DNA of 64,000 nt from Epiperipatus broadwayi (lineage: Eukaryota; Onychophora; Udeonychophora; Euonychophora; Peripatidae). The DNA is taken from contig JAQFVV010006271.1 in the NCBI GenBank assembly GCA_028023455.1, forward strand, positions 5,727,048 through 5,791,047. The letters are read 5' to 3'. Both the position numbers and the translations under genes were made by a program. This document shows, piece after piece, positions 13,722 to 23,097 of the stretch. Numbering within the stretch: position 1 is the stretch's first letter; each line of letters starts with the position of its first letter. The notes below the pieces were generated by a model, which was not told the DNA's origin, ran no database searches, and worked only from the letters and a program-made list of their open reading frames with translations.

Positions 13722-14070
13722 TGGAGACAACAAAAAAGATATTGAATTCTGTCTCTCTCAGCATACAGTGATATTGGTAAAGCTCCATCTAGTGATCATA
13801 AAATGCAAACTATAAGCAAGTTAACAAAATTTATAACTTGTTTTGTTTATCATAAATGTACCCTTGAAGGTTTTTGCAATGATATATATTGCAGAGGCTT
13901 TTACTATATGGTGAAACTGAACTGTTTTCAGTCCCACCTAACTGTCTAGTTTGTTTAACTGGATTTGAAGATATTTATGTATCTGAAAAATTCACACTTG
14001 CGAGCTGATAGAAACTTTTTCATAAATGCTGAATTTTAGAGTGTGTTTAGATCTAGTTTCTAGTCCCTAC

Positions 14071-14117
14071 CTTTCACTAATGATAGCCAATTATCTTGAA
14101 ATCAGCTGATCTGAATG
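14071..14117 (+). ncRNA. Decayed hammerhead ribozyme (array A)
   Basis: The core is CTAATGA, with the same G5 change as the preceding copy. This implies that these two units were duplicated after the mutation. The second core GAAA and stem III are kept, and the predicted cleavage position is after 14111. Confidence 0.8.
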
Positions 14118-14468
14118 TAGAGACAACAAAAAAGATATTGAATTCTGTCTCTCTCAGCATACAGTGATATTGGTAAAGCTCCATCTAGTGATCATAAAAT
14201 GCAAACTATAAGCAAGTTAACAAAATTTATAACTTGTTTTGTTTATCATAAATGTACCCTTGAAGGTTTTTGCAATGATATATATTGCAGAGGCTTTTAC
14301 TATATGGTGAAATTGAACTGTTCTCAGTCCCACCTAACTGTCTAGTTTGTTTAACTGGATTTGAAGATATTTATGTATCTGAAAAATTCACGCTTGCAAG
14401 CTGATAGAAACTTTTTCATAAATGCTGAGTTTTAGAGTCAGTGTTTAGATCTAGTTTCTAGTCCCTAT

Positions 14469-14515
14469 CCTTCACTGATGATAACCAATTAGCTTAAAAT
14501 CAGCTGTTCTGAAGG
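14469..14515 (+). ncRNA. Decayed hammerhead ribozyme (array A)
   Basis: The first core CTGATGA and stem I (CCTTCA with TGAAGG) are intact. The second core reads AAAA instead of GAAA, stem II has a changed base, and stem III has GTT in place of GAT. Its mutations are independent of those in the two middle copies. Confidence 0.8.
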
Positions 14516-14627
14516 TGGAGACAACAAAAAAGATATTGAATTCTGTCTCTCTCAGCATTTATGTATACAAAGCTTGTACGGAGATACTGGTTAAGCTCCA
14601 TCTAGTGATGTGTATATATATAGCTAG

Positions 14628-14628
<1 letters not shown>

Positions 14629-14671
<43 letters not shown>
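14629..14671. repeat. (TA)n microsatellite
   Basis: A TA dinucleotide run of about 43 bp closes array A on the right and continues directly into the terminal GAGAGCATCACA of the left LTR of element B. Confidence 0.95.
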
Positions 14672-14676
<5 letters not shown>

Positions 14677-14683
14677 CATCACA

Positions 14684-14704
14684 TCACACCCTTCTTGTTT
14701 TGAG
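14684..14704 (-). other. Polypurine tract of element B
   Basis: Directly beside the LTR start at 14683, the minus strand reads AAACAAGAAGGGTGTGA. This purine-rich run is where plus-strand DNA synthesis would be primed next to a 3' LTR, and it supports both the LTR boundary and the minus orientation. Confidence 0.6.
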
Positions 14705-15639
14705 ATATAAATGGTATCAATTGGATATTGAACAATTTCAACTCTAATGATTGCAATTTTTTTAAATTTTGTCTTATATCAATATTATTCATAATACAAT
14801 ACAATAAAATTAAAGAAGGTGAACACTTTTTTAGACTATCTTACTTGCTGTGGCCAGATTTTATGCTGATTAAACCAATTTAATTTCTATTGTGGGGACC
14901 ACACAAGGGTGAATTTCATAACTATGGATGAAAAATGTGGGATTTTGACACTAAAAATGGCAGGACACCTCTACTGACTATTTGACTTATGCTAAGTTTA
15001 ATGATACTAATATGCTGAAAAACTTTCTTACAGTGCATGGATTTGTCACTATAAATTGGGAATTTTCTGCCAGTGGATTTAATTTATGACTATAATCTTG
15101 GAATTTTTTTGCCAGTATGCTTAATTTACAATAATGGGCTGGGGATTTCTCTTTCAGCACACTGTATGAGCCCAGGATTTTCTCTACTGCATTTTCATAG
15201 GTGATTTTTTTACAATGAAATAGCTAAGCAAGCATACATTGAGTCCATGTATCTCTCAACATCTTTTCATGCACATGCACACCTCAAATAACTATCTATT
15301 TCCACACAACTATCATGCATATATGATTATTCAATTATCTTTATGGCCACACTACATTGCCTTATTAGTAACTACAAGCTGTGTTTTAATTATTTTTTTT
15401 CTATTTAAATTTTTCTTTTTATTTCTTTTTAATAAATTTGTTTCCATTTTCAAAGTTTATGGTGAAGATTTTTTTTGTTATTAAACAAAGTAAAACTCTC
15501 CATACAGTAGTACCACCCTGTGACAATTAGAGTAATTGATGGAGAGGTTTGTCTTGTTTAATAACAATTATGTGCTAGTATAAGAGATAGTGATCATGTG
15601 ATTTTTTTGTTGTCATTGCCTGAGGAACATCAAAATTAT
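14705..15639. other. Non-coding internal part of element B
   Basis: AT-rich sequence lies between the polypurine tract and the gag-like relic. An 81-codon plus-strand frame at 15239-15484 is low complexity and antisense to the element, so it is not called as a gene. No pol motifs (YxDD, TDAS, DDE) were seen on either strand, so element B also seems to lack pol. Confidence 0.55.
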
Positions 15640-16560
15640 TCTGACCCAGAAGTTTTATCAGGCAGTTCTTTTTGACCCCTAGGTTTAACCTGAGGTTCCA
15701 GGTGGTTGACCTCTGGATTGCTGCCAGTACATCCATCTACCCTTGTTTGGTTTGGACTGCTTGGAAATCTACATCTTATATTCCCTTCCCAAGCATTTTT
15801 ATGAGTACTTAAATTTATGGAATTATATTTGCCTCCCTTTGTAGGGGTTTGAATCCCTTTTCTTTTTGATAATAGCTTGGCCTGGCACTGTTGAATAGAG
15901 CTAATAACTCTGCCATTTGCTTGAACATATCATTAGTTTCTACTTTCAAAATTTCTATTACTTTTTCATTTTCTGTTTTGTTGTCTATTATCATTTCTCA
16001 TAATAATTCTATGCTCCTTTTCTGTACTATTTCTATGTCTTCTATTTTTTTATTTGTTACTTCTAACTGGCCCTCTATTCACTCAATATTTTTATTAAAT
16101 TTTCCAGCATAATCTTACATTGTATCATAATCCATCTAGACAGAAACTTTTGCTCTAACTTTTCAATTGCCCTTGCTTGGTTTTCTTTTACCTCCTTTCA
16201 TAATACTTTATTTTCTTCTATTACTTTATCTAATCTGTCATTTAACTTTTTCTTATTTTGCTCCATTTGCTCCATTATTTTATTTAATACAGTCATTATT
16301 TCATTATTTTTACCTTGTCCTTTCCTAGAATATTTTCAACTTCCTGTTTTTCAATTCCACTGTATAATTTTTCTTATCTCCACTTTGATTTAGAACAATC
16401 TGCATTTCTTCTCTTTTCTTTTCTCTACTAATGCTTTGTGCTTATTTACCTTTTATTTATTTGAATTCAAATGAAGTATCTGCCTAACTTTGAAATCCCT
16501 CGATCCTCTCTACTTTGCTGCCTGACTTATCTGAAACCTTTACTATACTAATAAACAAAA
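15640..16560 (-). pseudogene. Decayed gag-like gene of element B
   Basis: On the minus strand, conceptual translation in broken frames resembles the gag-like protein at 19335-20210. Shared signatures are an M-x-x-L/F-x-K-x-M-E-x-x-x coiled-coil start near 16280, a QLEVT segment followed by charged coiled coil near 16080, and a LLALFNSARPSY block near 15890 that corresponds to LLDAFDSTKPNY of the intact relative. Several in-frame stops and frameshifts interrupt it, so it is a pseudogene. No capsid domain, zinc knuckle or polymerase is visible. The gene sits between a polypurine tract on the left and a primer binding site on the right, as expected for a minus-strand gag-only LTR element. Confidence 0.65.
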
Positions 16561-16828
16561 CAAAATTTCTTTATTTCTCTGCCCACATTTCTCTGCTCTC
16601 TCATTTTTATTTAAATTTCAATCTTATTCCACTTATATTATATCATTGATTTATTTATTATATTTACTTTGGTCACATCTTCATTTGTATTTATTATATT
16701 TACTTTGGTCATATCTTACTTTACACTGCTCACGAACTTCAACTTTTTATTATTATGCATCTTAGGAGTTTATAGTAATTTGGACTCAAGCAATATTATT
16801 TATCTATGCTGAGCCATTTGTGGCAAAT

Positions 16829-16848
16829 GGGGCCCATCTTGGGCACCA
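16829..16848 (-). other. Primer binding site of element B
   Basis: The minus strand reads TGGTGCCCAAGATGGGCC, similar to TGGCGCCCAACGTGGGGC, the known complement of the tRNA-Lys1,2 3' end (14 of 18 positions). It lies 2 bp from the LTR end at 16851. Confidence 0.65.
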
Positions 16849-16937
16849 TTTGTAATTGTAACAATCACAGGGTACAATGGTGGTTTTTCTGGATTTTATA
16901 TATATATAATCCCAGTGCATAACACTATACTGAAATA

Positions 16938-17180
16938 AATATACAAATATTAAGCAATTAAATCATCCCACATGATTAAGAAATCCAGTACTGCCCTCTG
17001 TGAACTAATATATAAATACATTAGAGTTCGTATTTCAAAATAGCCAGGTGAAAATGGTATCCCATTTTGACCTGGCTATTTTGAAATATGAACTCTAATG
17101 TACTTATATATTAGTTCACAGAGGGCAGTACTGGATTTCTTAATCATGTGGGATGATTTAATTGCTTAATATTTGTATAT
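16938..17180. repeat. 243-bp near-perfect palindrome
   Basis: The arms are reverse complements around a short spacer near 17055. Examples are CAGTACTGCCCTCTGTGAAC against GTTCACAGAGGGCAGTACTG, and TTTCAAAATAGCCAGGT against ACCTGGCTATTTTGAAA. The ends are ATACAAATATTAAGC and GCTTAATATTTGTAT. It lies in the right LTR of element B, close to the position where the left LTR has another 243-bp palindrome of unrelated sequence. Confidence 0.9.
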
Positions 17181-17186
17181 ATATAT

Positions 17187-18922
17187 TGTGATGACCACGT
17201 AAAGTCGTCGACACATATATATTTATTAATAAAATTAGAAAGTAATAAAGGTGAAATAAATTAGATAATAAATTTTTTAAAAAAAAGGAAGGAAAAGAAA
17301 AATTGAAATTCTAACGTCAAAATTATTGTGGATTTTGTAATAGTAAGAGAAGGGGAGGGGGGCTCCATAAATAAAGAAATGCATCTCTTTCTCTCTTGTA
17401 AGTCAAATGCTAGAAAGTTATTTTTGTTTATTGTGGGAGAGGGGAAGTGGATGCATAAAAAAAAATGCGTTTCTTCTCTCTTTAAAAAAAAAAATATTAT
17501 AACAAATTAAAATAAATGTAAAACGTAAATGTGAAAAAAATGAATGAATTGTAAACTTTAAATAAAATAAATGTAATATGTGATATATAAAAAGAAACAA
17601 TATGGCCATAGGTGTGAAAGTCTGTTGGACAAATTAAATTCCATGGACAAAGAAATGTTATCAATGGAAGATCTTTGCCTGATCTGTTAAATTAATTGGG
17701 ACTAACATTCCAGCCGCTAATTAAATAAAGAAACATAATGATAAGAATTGGTTGGAAATCTAAGTCTTAATTAAAAAATTTTAAAAACAATGAACAAAAG
17801 AATGAGATTAAGAAATTTCAATTTTTGTCTGGCATTGCTAGGAGAGACTTTAGAGAAGCAACAGCTCAAAGAAAATGGGAGAAGTGCGTGGCTAGTGGTG
17901 TTAAAGGGACGTGGGTTCAGATTCAAGCCGTCTCATCACTGACTCGCAATGTAAGATCTTTGCCTGACCTGCTAGAGGGACCACTGCTTCTGTAGCTGTC
18001 AATTGAAACTCAACCTAAAGAATCAACCAGCAAACTGGATGAAAATAACCCCACAAACTGAGGAAGTTAATGGAGAATCTAAGGAATCAACAAGCAAAAA
18101 CTGGAATGAAATAACCCCACAAACTGAGGAAGTTAATCAAGAACGCTTGGAAGAAATACCCATGGGACAATTACAACAAAGCCTTGGTAAAAGCATGCAT
18201 GCATTTTCATTCGTCTACTATTCATAATTAAATATAAAATTAATGATTTGATAAATAGAACTCTATCAACAGGACTTTAAGAACTTTTATATCTGATCTA
18301 TTTTCATATATTTATTATAGCCATGTATTTATAAGTGTGTGTTTATTAATATTATTATAATGTAATTTTTTATATAAAGTGTGAATACTATTGTTAAACA
18401 TATGTCATTAAATTTTGTATCCTTGCTTTATTCTCCTATCACCAAGCTACGACAGGGGGGAAACTGTAATTAGTGATTAAAGGGGCATACTGATTTGTTT
18501 AAGATATTCCTGTGCTGCTCGTTCGTGCGAAATCCCAATTCAAAAAAATAAATAGCAAGCGCTGGACATTCGCTAAGTTTCTTTGAAATAGTTTGCTCTG
18601 TTCAGCAGCCGAGAATTCTTGGCTGGGAAAAATAATGCCAAGATAATATGTATGTATTGCCTTGGGGTTCGGTCAAGGATATAGATATGAAGTTAAATTT
18701 GTATCTGTATTAGCTCCCTGCTTGTATTGTAACGGCGTTGGTTAAAATAATGAATAAGATAAAGAATCTAAGTTGTAAACAATAAATGGATAGAAAATAT
18801 AAGTTATGAAAAGAATTAAAATATAATAAATAAGTATAATATAGAATAAAATAATCGAAATAAATATAGTTGAAAGTACAAATAATTAATCAACCATACA
18901 AATAAACCATTTCCATTATAAT
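17187..18922 (+). repeat. 5' LTR of the gag-only element
   Basis: The LTR starts TGTGATGACC at a (TA)n border. It contains two short open frames present in both LTR copies: 17328-17510 and 18003-18227. The second holds a tandem duplication of about 60 bp, visible as ITPQTEEVN repeated twice in translation. The frames have no known relatives and may be chance. An internal GGGCAT...CTGTGCTGCTCG...TTCAGCAGCCGAG block near 18480-18620 is relatively GC-rich and could be the promoter or R-region, but no TATA box assignment is possible in such AT-rich DNA. Confidence 0.88.
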
Positions 18923-18942
18923 TGGGTGCCAGAGTCCGGGAT
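18923..18942 (+). other. Primer binding site candidate of the gag-only element
   Basis: TGGGTGCCAGAGTCCGGGAT directly follows the LTR end. It begins with TGG, complementary to a tRNA CCA tail. I cannot name the tRNA. It differs from the lysine-type sites at 16829 and 49517. Confidence 0.6.
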
Positions 18943-19334
18943 ATATTGTCACATTTACAAGTTCAGCACATTTGAATTTGAGTATAACAAAATTAATAGT
19001 TGATGTGATAATTAATAAACAAGTCAAAAAATAGCTTGGTGGTAGACACAGCAAGAAATAAAATAAATATTAGAGGGTAAAAGGAGAGAAAGAGAACGTG
19101 ATTCAATGTGGGAAGTTAGGTTGTAAATTGGAGACAGTTGCGGAGGGGTCTTGAAGGCAGGCATGGGTGAGTGATGATTAATGAGTGAGACAGGGAGAGC
19201 CGAACAAATGTACCTAGTGTCCATGAAATATAAAGTTAGTAAAGTAATATAATCCTATAAGGATAAGGTTAGATAGTAAAGCTGTAGAATAAAATATAAG
19301 TGATTAATTAGTGTGTGTGTGTTAAATAAATTTG

Positions 19335-20210
19335 ATGCACACCAGAGCAAAAATAAAAATGGACACTCTAGTGGGAGAAATAGGAAAAACCTCCGAAGAA
19401 CTAATGGAACCGTCCGGAGAAATAGCTAGTGACGGAGATATAGAAATTAGAAAGGGAATGGAGACAGTGGTTGATGATAAAATTAAAATAGAAAGCTATA
19501 ATATAATGGATATGTTCACAAAATTAATGGAAGGCCAGCAAAGGTTGTTTATGGAAATGAGGGAAATAGGTGAAAGAAATAGTAGGAAGATAGAAGAGTT
19601 GGGCAAACAACATAGTAAGGATTTTAGCCAAAGGGTTGAACCAGTAAAAAAAAATGAAAACGGAAAGGCTATAGAAAACATACAACTAGAGGTAACTCAG
19701 TTAGCAAACACAGTTGAGAGGATAGAAGTGAGGGTAGAAAGGGGTGAAAATAAAATAGAAAATATAACAGAGATAATAAGAGCTAACAGTAAAGAGCAAG
19801 AAAGCACGAGCAAATGCTTGCACATAAATAGTGAAAGTAACAATGTGGAGAAAATGCTTATAGGCCCAGAAGGGAAGACTGTCAGACAGATTACTGAGTT
19901 GCTAGATGCGTTTGACAGCACTAAGCCTAATTACAAGGTGGAGGATCGGGGATTTAAAGCCCAGCCCAACAATCCGCACATAGGGAGAATGCAATACAAT
20001 CCTCATCGCGATTATTGGGAAGAAAACCAGACATTTCCTGATAGATCCGAAAGGGCTGAGATGTCCGAACAGACCGGAAGAAGTTCAGATCTCAATTATC
20101 CATATGAGCAAGCCAACTCTAGAGGACATCGAAACAGTGTTCCAGGTCCCAACACAAGTGGATATAAATATAGTAGAAAAAATGATAAGAAACCTCCAGA
20201 CAAAAACTAA
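19335..20210 (+). CDS. Gag-like coiled-coil protein of the gag-only retrotransposon
   Basis: A single intact frame encodes about 291 residues starting from the ATG at 19335. The N-terminal two thirds are highly charged and rich in E, K, R and N with heptad-like spacing (about residues 45-160), starting at an MDMFTKLMEGQQRLFMEM stretch and containing QLEVTQLANTVERIEVRVE. This predicts a coiled coil. The C-terminal third is polar and basic, with a LLDAFDSTKPNY block, many N, R, P and S, and a final KNDKKPPDKN tail that could bind RNA. No capsid domain, zinc knuckle or catalytic motif is seen. A decayed homologue lies at 15640-16560, and the N-terminus of the gag at 51150 has a similar MDMFT coiled-coil start. 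It probably forms or targets the element's particle using helper proteins; that is inference. Confidence 0.75.
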   Translation: MHTRAKIKMDTLVGEIGKTSEELMEPSGEIASDGDIEIRKGMETVVDDKIKIESYNIMDMFTKLMEGQQRLFMEMREIGERNSRKIEELGKQHSKDFSQRVEPVKKNENGKAIENIQLEVTQLANTVERIEVRVERGENKIENITEIIRANSKEQESTSKCLHINSESNNVEKMLIGPEGKTVRQITELLDAFDSTKPNYKVEDRGFKAQPNNPHIGRMQYNPHRDYWEENQTFPDRSERAEMSEQTGRSSDLNYPYEQANSRGHRNSVPGPNTSGYKYSRKNDKKPPDKN

Positions 20211-21356
20211 GCCGAAAGGTAATAAACGGATGGGTAGGTCGGTTCGATAAAATGGATAACGTAATGGGATCATGAAAAATAAAATTGTTTTTTTTGTAAA
20301 CGTATGACAGGTGGGGCAAATCGTCTCACGACAAATAATTAAAGTCACTATGATAAACAAAAAAAAAGAGAGTAGTGTTCACGGAGTGAAATTAATGATA
20401 GACTTTTTTTCATGTGTATGATAGACTTAATGAGCTATAATAAAAAAAAAATAATGATATTCACGGAGTAAAATCAATGATAAACTTAATGCGTATTTAT
20501 GTGCAGTCAAGCACAGCAAGACCAATGGAAATAAAAGTAATAACAAAAAAAAAAGGAAAAGAAATTTATAAATAGTTTATTCGTATCACAATCTGTCAGT
20601 TATAAATGCAGATATAATTGACAAACAAATAAAAGTAAAAATAAAATTAGAATCGTTTAGGCTCACTAAAGAGCCATTTAGTAATTAATAAAATAAACTA
20701 AATGAACAACAGTGATAATGCTTAAATGATAGATATCACTAATAGGTGTATGAGGTTGCAGATTGAGGCATATATGTGTGTATGCATTATGTTGGGTCGT
20801 ATTTTGAGCTTGATTCAGCTGTCTCTTCGCACTTTAGATTCTCATGGCTCTCGATGGTTAAACTTTTAAATGAAGTGCCAGTAAGAATCCTGGACTCATT
20901 ATATAATAAGAATTAGTGTCCCAATATAATAAGAATTAGTGTCTCAAAATAAATAAATGAAGAAATAAGAATTAGTGCCTTGAATAAAATAAATAAATAA
21001 ATAAAGAATAAGAATTTGTTGTTTGCGCAAGATGAGTAGGCAGTAGAAATATCCTGCTGTTCACACACTTTAAATCCTGTTATGTTTTTTGTTTTGATAG
21101 AGTTAAGTTATGCCATGGTCTCATATGCGTTGAGATTAAATTGGTTGATCAGCCAAAATCGATGGGAAAGAATTGTGTAGCTTTACCTAGCTGTCTCTCT
21201 GCAGTCATCCTCATGATCATTATCACTCCTCATGACAGAGTGGGAAAGTATGTAATGAAAGCAGAAGCAAGAGTTGAAAGCAAAGAATTAAAATAGGCTC
21301 TCATCTCAGACTAGATTCGACCCGATTTTAATTCTCAAAAAACGGGCGGAGTGTAA
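20211..21356 (+). other. Non-coding 3' internal region of the gag-only element
   Basis: No open frame of note follows gag. A loose tandem of AATAAGAATTAGTGTCYC units lies at about 20905-20985. The region ends with the purine-rich AAAAAACGGGCGGAGTG immediately before the right LTR, a good polypurine tract candidate at about 21336-21354. Confidence 0.7.
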
Positions 21357-23097
21357 TGTGACGACCACATAAAGTCGTCGACACACATATATATTTATTA
21401 ATAAAATTAGAAATTAATAAAGGTGAAATAAATTAGCTAATAAATTTTTTTAAAAAAATGAAGGAAAAGAAAAATTGAAATTCTAACGTCAAAATTACTG
21501 TGGATTTTGTAATAGTAAGAGAAGGGGAGGGGGGCTGCATAAATAAAGAAATGCATCTCTTTCTCTCTTGTAAGTCAAATGCTAGAAAGTTATTTTTGTT
21601 TATTGTAGGAGAGGGGAAGTGGATGCATAAAAAAAAATGCGTTTCTTCTCTCTTTAAAAAAATATATATTATAAGAAATTAAAATAAATGTAAAATGTAA
21701 ATGTGAAAAAAATAAATGAATTGTAAACTTTAAATAAAATAAATGTAATATGTGATATATAAAAAGAAACAATATGGCCGTAGGTGTGAAAGTCTGTTGG
21801 ACAAATTAAATTCCACGGACAAAGAAATGTTATCAACGGAAGATCTTTGCCTGATCTGTTAAATTAATTGGGACTTACATTCCGGCCACTAATTACATAA
21901 AGAAACATAATGATAAGAATTGGTTGGAAATCTAAGTCTTAATTAAAAATTTTTAAAAACAATGAACAAAAGAATGAGATTAAGAAATTTCAATTTTTGT
22001 CTGGCATTTCTAGGAGAAACTTTAGAGAAGCAACAGCTCAAAGAAAATGGGAGAAGTGCATGGCTAGTGGCGTTAAAGGGATGTGGGTTCGGATTCAAGC
22101 CATCTCATCACTGACTTGCAATGCAAGATCTTTGCCTGACCTGCTAGAGGGACCACCGCTTCTGTAGCTGTCAATTGAAACTCAACCTAAAGAATCAACC
22201 AGCAACCTGGATGAAAATAACCCCACAAACTGAGGAAGTTAATGGAGAACCTAAGGAATTAACAAGCAAAAACTGGAACGAAATAACCCCACAAATTGAG
22301 GAAGTTAATCAAGAGCGCTCGGAAGAAATACCCATGGGACAATTACAACAAAGCCTAGGTAAAAGCATGCATGCATTTTTATTCGTCTACTATTCATAAT
22401 TAAATATAAAATTAATGATTTGATAAATAGAACTCTATCAACAGGACTTTAAGAACTTTTATATCTGATCTATTTTCATATATTTATTATAGACATGTAT
22501 TTATAAGTGTGTGTTTATTAATATTATTATAATGTAATTTTTTATTTAAAGTGTGAATACTATTGTTAAACATATGTCATTAAATTTTGTATCCTTGCTT
22601 TATTCTCCTATCACCAAGCTACGACAGGGGAGAAACTGTAATTAGTGATTAAAGGGACATACTGATTTGTTTAAGATATTCCTGTGCTGCTCGTTCGTGC
22701 GAAATCCCAATTAAAAATATATAAATAGCAAGCGCTGGACATTCGCTAAGTTTCTTTGAAATAGTTTGCTCTGTTCAGCAGCCGAGAATTCTTGGCTGGG
22801 AAAAATAATGCCAAGATAATATGTATGTATTGCCTTGGGGTTCAGTCAAGGGTATAGATATGAAGTTAAATTTGTATCTGTATTAGCTCTCTGCTTGTAT
22901 TGTAATGGCATTGGTTAAAATAATGATAAGATAATAAAGAATCTAAGTTGTAAACAATAAATGGATAGAAAATATAAGTTATGAAAAGAATTAAAATATA
23001 ATAAATAAGTATAATATAGAATAAAATAATCGAAATAAATATAGTTGAAAGTACAAATAATTAATCAACCATACGAATAAACCATTTCCGTTATAAT
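21357..23097 (+). repeat. 3' LTR of the gag-only element
   Basis: Nearly identical to 17187-18922, including both short open frames (21500-21682 and 22175-22399), which remain open. It ends in a (TA)n tract followed by the remainder of the right LTR of element B. Confidence 0.9.

Larger units (their letters stand above)
13023..14600 (+). mobile_element. Hammerhead-ribozyme tandem array A (retrozyme-like)
   Basis: Three and a half direct repeats of about 370-398 bp share GCAGAGGCTTTTACTATATG, TTTAACTGGATTTGAAGATA, GCTGATAGAAACTTTTT and TTAGATCTAGTTTCTAGTCC. Each repeat carries a hammerhead motif. Predicted cleavage sites fall after 13346, 13715, 14111 and 14509, giving monomers of 369, 396 and 398 nt. 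The left end (13023-13093) is an inverted copy of the repeat segment at about 13381-13460, so the array starts as a foldback. It is bracketed by (TA)n. No protein is encoded. Multimeric monomers with a type I hammerhead are the hallmark of animal retrozymes; assignment to that class is inference. Confidence 0.8.
11291..14683 (-). mobile_element. Left (3') LTR of element B, interrupted
   Basis: Segment 11291-12951 is a diverged direct copy of 23098-24690. Shared blocks include GGGATATGCTCATTAC, GCAGAGGGATAGAA, CCAAAGGCACTTTATTTTTT and ATGTTAGAATATTTTATATT. The last piece of the LTR (GAGAGCATCACA, ending at 14683) has been separated from the rest by the (TA)n tract and the hammerhead repeat array. 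On the minus strand the LTR begins TGTGATGCTCTC, matching TGTAATGCTCTC of the right-hand copy at 24706. The distal end is not resolved; it may include the palindrome at 10997-11239. Confidence 0.7.
17187..23097 (+). mobile_element. Complete gag-only LTR retrotransposon (TR-GAG type), 5.9 kb
   Basis: Two direct LTRs of about 1.74 kb (17187-18922 and 21357-23097) begin TGTGAYGACCACRTAAAGTC and end CCRTTATAAT, with few differences between them, so insertion is recent. A primer-binding-site candidate follows the left LTR. A purine-rich tract precedes the right LTR. Between them is one intact gag-like frame and no trace of protease, RT or integrase. The flanks on both sides are TATATATA, consistent with a short ATAT-type target duplication that cannot be measured inside the repeat. 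Such an element must borrow enzymes from an autonomous relative. Confidence 0.88.

Noticed and set aside
19496-20360. Several minus-strand frames opposite the gag-like gene
   Set aside because: Antisense shadows of the plus-strand coding sequence at 19335-20210.
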